From contig JAJZUN010000154.1 in NCBI GenBank assembly GCA_021848555.1, positions 1 to 6,627 on the forward strand: DNA of 6,627 nucleotides, read 5' to 3'. The DNA comes from Pseudomonadota bacterium. Its GTDB lineage: Bacteria > Pseudomonadota > Gammaproteobacteria > Burkholderiales > SG8-39. Below the pieces are notes generated by a model, which saw only the letters and a list, made by a program, of their open reading frames with translations, did no database searches and was not told where the DNA came from. Positions 4,650 to 6,627 of the stretch are shown piece after piece (positions within the stretch are counted from its first letter, which is position 1; each line of letters starts with the position of its first letter). Made by a program: the position numbers and the translations under genes.

Positions 4650-6627
4650 ATGAGCAAGAGCACTAAAATAAATCCAGACGATTTCAAGCTGATCCGCAAC
4701 GACAAAGACCTGCAGTTGCTCAAGGGGATATCGCGCCGCACACTCCTGAAATATACCGGCGGGGCGATCGCCTGTGTGTCCCTGGGATCTTTGGTTACCG
4801 GTTGCGGCGGCGGCCAGGATCCCATTCAGCAATACCCGATTGATCCGAAGGTCACGACGACGCTCGACCGGATGATCAAATTCCCGATCCCCTCAGCAGG
4901 GCTGTCCCCGAACGGTGGCCAGGCGCTTCAGAAATATCAACTCAACCAGATCCAGCAATACGACACCTTGGGCTACGGCGCGTGGTCGTTCGGGGCGCCT
5001 CTCCCGATGGTGCAGCGCACGGATCTCATGCCTGATGGCTACAGCCAACCGACGCCGGCCAGAATTACCAGGCTCCTGAACTTTTTTTCCTTTTCCGACG
5101 CCCATATCACCGACAAGGAAGCCCCCAACCAGATGATCGCTCTCCAGCAGCTGCCCCCGGATGTGGACCCGTACGCCGGAGGGGTGACCGGGGCGTACGC
5201 ACCGGTCATGCTGTACTCGACGCATGTACTCGACGCAGCCGTCCAGACCGTGAATGCGCTGCACGCGAAGGATCCTTTCGATTTCGGCATCGCACTCGGA
5301 GACGCCTGCAACAGCACGCAGTACAACGAGCTTCGCTGGTACATCGACGTCATCGACGGCAAGGTGATCACCCCGAGTTCCGGCGCGCATCTCGGAGCCG
5401 ATACCGTCGATTTCCAGCGCCCGTACAAGGCAGCAGGGCTGAACCCCTCGATCCCGTGGTACCAGGCACTGGGCAACCACGACCACTTCTTCACCGGGTC
5501 GTTTGTCGTTGATCAAGAGCTGCGGAATTCGTACCTGAGCGGAAACATTTGGGTGATCGGTGACGCGCTCAAACCGGACATTACCACCTGGGCGACCCCT
5601 CCCAATCACTACCCCGTGCTGTTTAACGTCGACAAATTGCTCGTGAACCCGAGCCCGGCCTACTACGGGGGCTGTATCAACGGGGCGTCCCCATATGGCG
5701 CCGTCATCGACGCCGGGCCGGTCGGGCAATTCGCCACCCCCCCGGTTGTGGCCGCCGACGCGAATCGCCGCTCGTTGTTGCGCTCGGAGTGGGTCCATGA
5801 ATTTTTCACCACCACGACACTCCCGGTCGGACATGGCTTTAACCTGGTTGACCCGACTCAGGTAGACGGGTTTGCCTGCTACAGCTTTTTGCCGAAATCA
5901 TCCATTCCGATCAAGGTCATCGTTCTCGATGACACGCAGTCGGAAACCGACGGCTCGAACGACATCCATGGGCACGGTTACCTCGATGCGAACCGCTGGG
6001 CCTGGCTCCAGGCCGAGCTCGCAGCCGGTCAGGCGGCAAATCAGTTGATGATCATCGCCGCGCATGTCCCGATCGGCGTTTCGGCCATTGGCAGCGAAAT
6101 GGAATGGTGGGAGGGGGAATCGGCTACCACCGCCCAGAACCGGAATGCCGTGGACTTGGCCGGGTTGGTCCAGACACTGTGGAACACACCGAACCTGCTG
6201 ATGTGGATGGCAGGACACCGACACATTAACACCGTCAAGGCGTTCCCGTCTCCCAACAAAGCGACCAACCCGGAGCAAAGTTTCTGGCACGTCGAGACCT
6301 CATCGTTGCGAGATTATCCGCAGCAGTTCAGGACCTTCGAGATTTTTCTCAACGCCGACTACACCGTGTCCATCGTCACCACGAACGTGGACCCATCCGT
6401 TGCCGAAGGCACGCCGGCGGCGATGTCCCGGAAATACGCGATCGCCCAGTGGCAGATCACCCAGCCGTATTCCCCGACCAATCCATTCATAAACGCACCC
6501 AATATAGCCTCTGTTTCCATACCGAACGCCCCCATCCCCCCCATCCCCGTCGAAAGCATCGATCCGTCACGCAATCAGGACCCTGAATCCGTGTTCGGCG
6601 CCGACCGCATGTCGCCTGTGATGCCAT
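4650..6627 (+). CDS. Tat-exported lipoprotein metallophosphoesterase, 3' end beyond the window
   Basis: This is an open frame of 659 residues with no stop reached. It encodes a calcineurin-like metallophosphoesterase, expected to hydrolyse phosphate esters with a two-metal centre outside the cytoplasm. The N-terminus holds a twin-arginine signal (SRRTLLK, residues 28-34), a hydrophobic segment (about 36-50) and a lipobox VTGC with the lipid-bearing cysteine at C52, then a GGG linker. The metal-site motifs appear in order: D150 and H152 in FSDAHITD, D218 in GDACN (Asn where Asp/Glu is common), GNHDH at 275-279, H472 in AAHVPIG, and GHRH at 522-525. About 190 residues separate the third and fourth motifs and include PVGHGF (392-397). 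Such long inserts plus a Tat leader fit the RPA4764-type family (TIGR03768) as I recall it, which is shorter than this protein. The region after about 570 is Pro/Asn-rich (NAPIPPIPVESIDP) and has no recognised domain. The gene stands alone on its strand here, and the substrate is unknown. Confidence 0.9.
   Translation, partial: MSKSTKINPDDFKLIRNDKDLQLLKGISRRTLLKYTGGAIACVSLGSLVTGCGGGQDPIQQYPIDPKVTTTLDRMIKFPIPSAGLSPNGGQALQKYQLNQIQQYDTLGYGAWSFGAPLPMVQRTDLMPDGYSQPTPARITRLLNFFSFSDAHITDKEAPNQMIALQQLPPDVDPYAGGVTGAYAPVMLYSTHVLDAAVQTVNALHAKDPFDFGIALGDACNSTQYNELRWYIDVIDGKVITPSSGAHLGADTVDFQRPYKAAGLNPSIPWYQALGNHDHFFTGSFVVDQELRNSYLSGNIWVIGDALKPDITTWATPPNHYPVLFNVDKLLVNPSPAYYGGCINGASPYGAVIDAGPVGQFATPPVVAADANRRSLLRSEWVHEFFTTTTLPVGHGFNLVDPTQVDGFACYSFLPKSSIPIKVIVLDDTQSETDGSNDIHGHGYLDANRWAWLQAELAAGQAANQLMIIAAHVPIGVSAIGSEMEWWEGESATTAQNRNAVDLAGLVQTLWNTPNLLMWMAGHRHINTVKAFPSPNKATNPEQSFWHVETSSLRDYPQQFRTFEIFLNADYTVSIVTTNVDPSVAEGTPAAMSRKYAIAQWQITQPYSPTNPFINAPNIASVSIPNAPIPPIPVESIDPSRNQDPESVFGADRMSPVMP

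Noticed and set aside
4277..4832. Minus-strand frames of 182 and 143 residues antisense to the phosphoesterase leader
   Set aside because: They run across the ribosome binding site and Tat signal of the plus-strand gene and have no start signal of their own.
4893..5834. 313-residue minus-strand frame
   Set aside because: It lies antisense inside the metallophosphoesterase, whose motifs and leader are unambiguous. Its Val/Gly/Arg-rich composition is that of an antisense shadow.

Overview
The window looks like chromosomal DNA from a GC-rich proteobacterium. The peroxiredoxin-then-PhoH gene pair and the wording of both proteins (the YGKKVKGIERSTF stretch; the MPLPKPPAKLG start) fit a beta-proteobacterium best, with a Xanthomonadales-type gamma-proteobacterium as the alternative. 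This is inferred from remembered family patterns, not from a search.

Layout. Bases 1-280 hold the 3' end of a Bcp/PrxQ-type peroxiredoxin, followed by a strong GC hairpin (335-364). Bases 400-2157 carry an intact PIN-PhoH protein of 585 residues. Converging on it from the minus strand is a likely two-gene unit (3472 to 2252). It encodes two small secreted proteins with signal peptides and good ribosome binding sites, and I recognise no family for either. Bases 3473-4649 form about 1.2 kb with no intact gene. This stretch holds a protein-like minus-strand segment that changes frame twice (probable pseudogene, 3845-4280), two perfect short palindromes, and a protein-like in-frame extension upstream of the next gene. 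From 4650 to the end, the plus strand encodes a large twin-arginine-exported lipoprotein metallophosphoesterase that is still open at the window edge (659 residues seen).

How the parts relate. The peroxiredoxin and PhoH genes are housekeeping-type cytoplasmic functions (peroxide detoxification; RNA-related ATPase/nuclease). Everything after base 2158 is envelope-directed or broken: two Sec-exported proteins of unknown role, a pseudogene, and a Tat-exported phosphoesterase. By eye the stretch from about 2980 to 4650 is less GC-rich than the first 2.2 kb. I read the window as a conserved core pair next to an accessory segment. I see no RNA genes, CRISPR arrays, transposase genes or attachment sites. 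I did not find clear evidence for a new biological system; the best unknowns are the secreted-protein pair and the broken gene.
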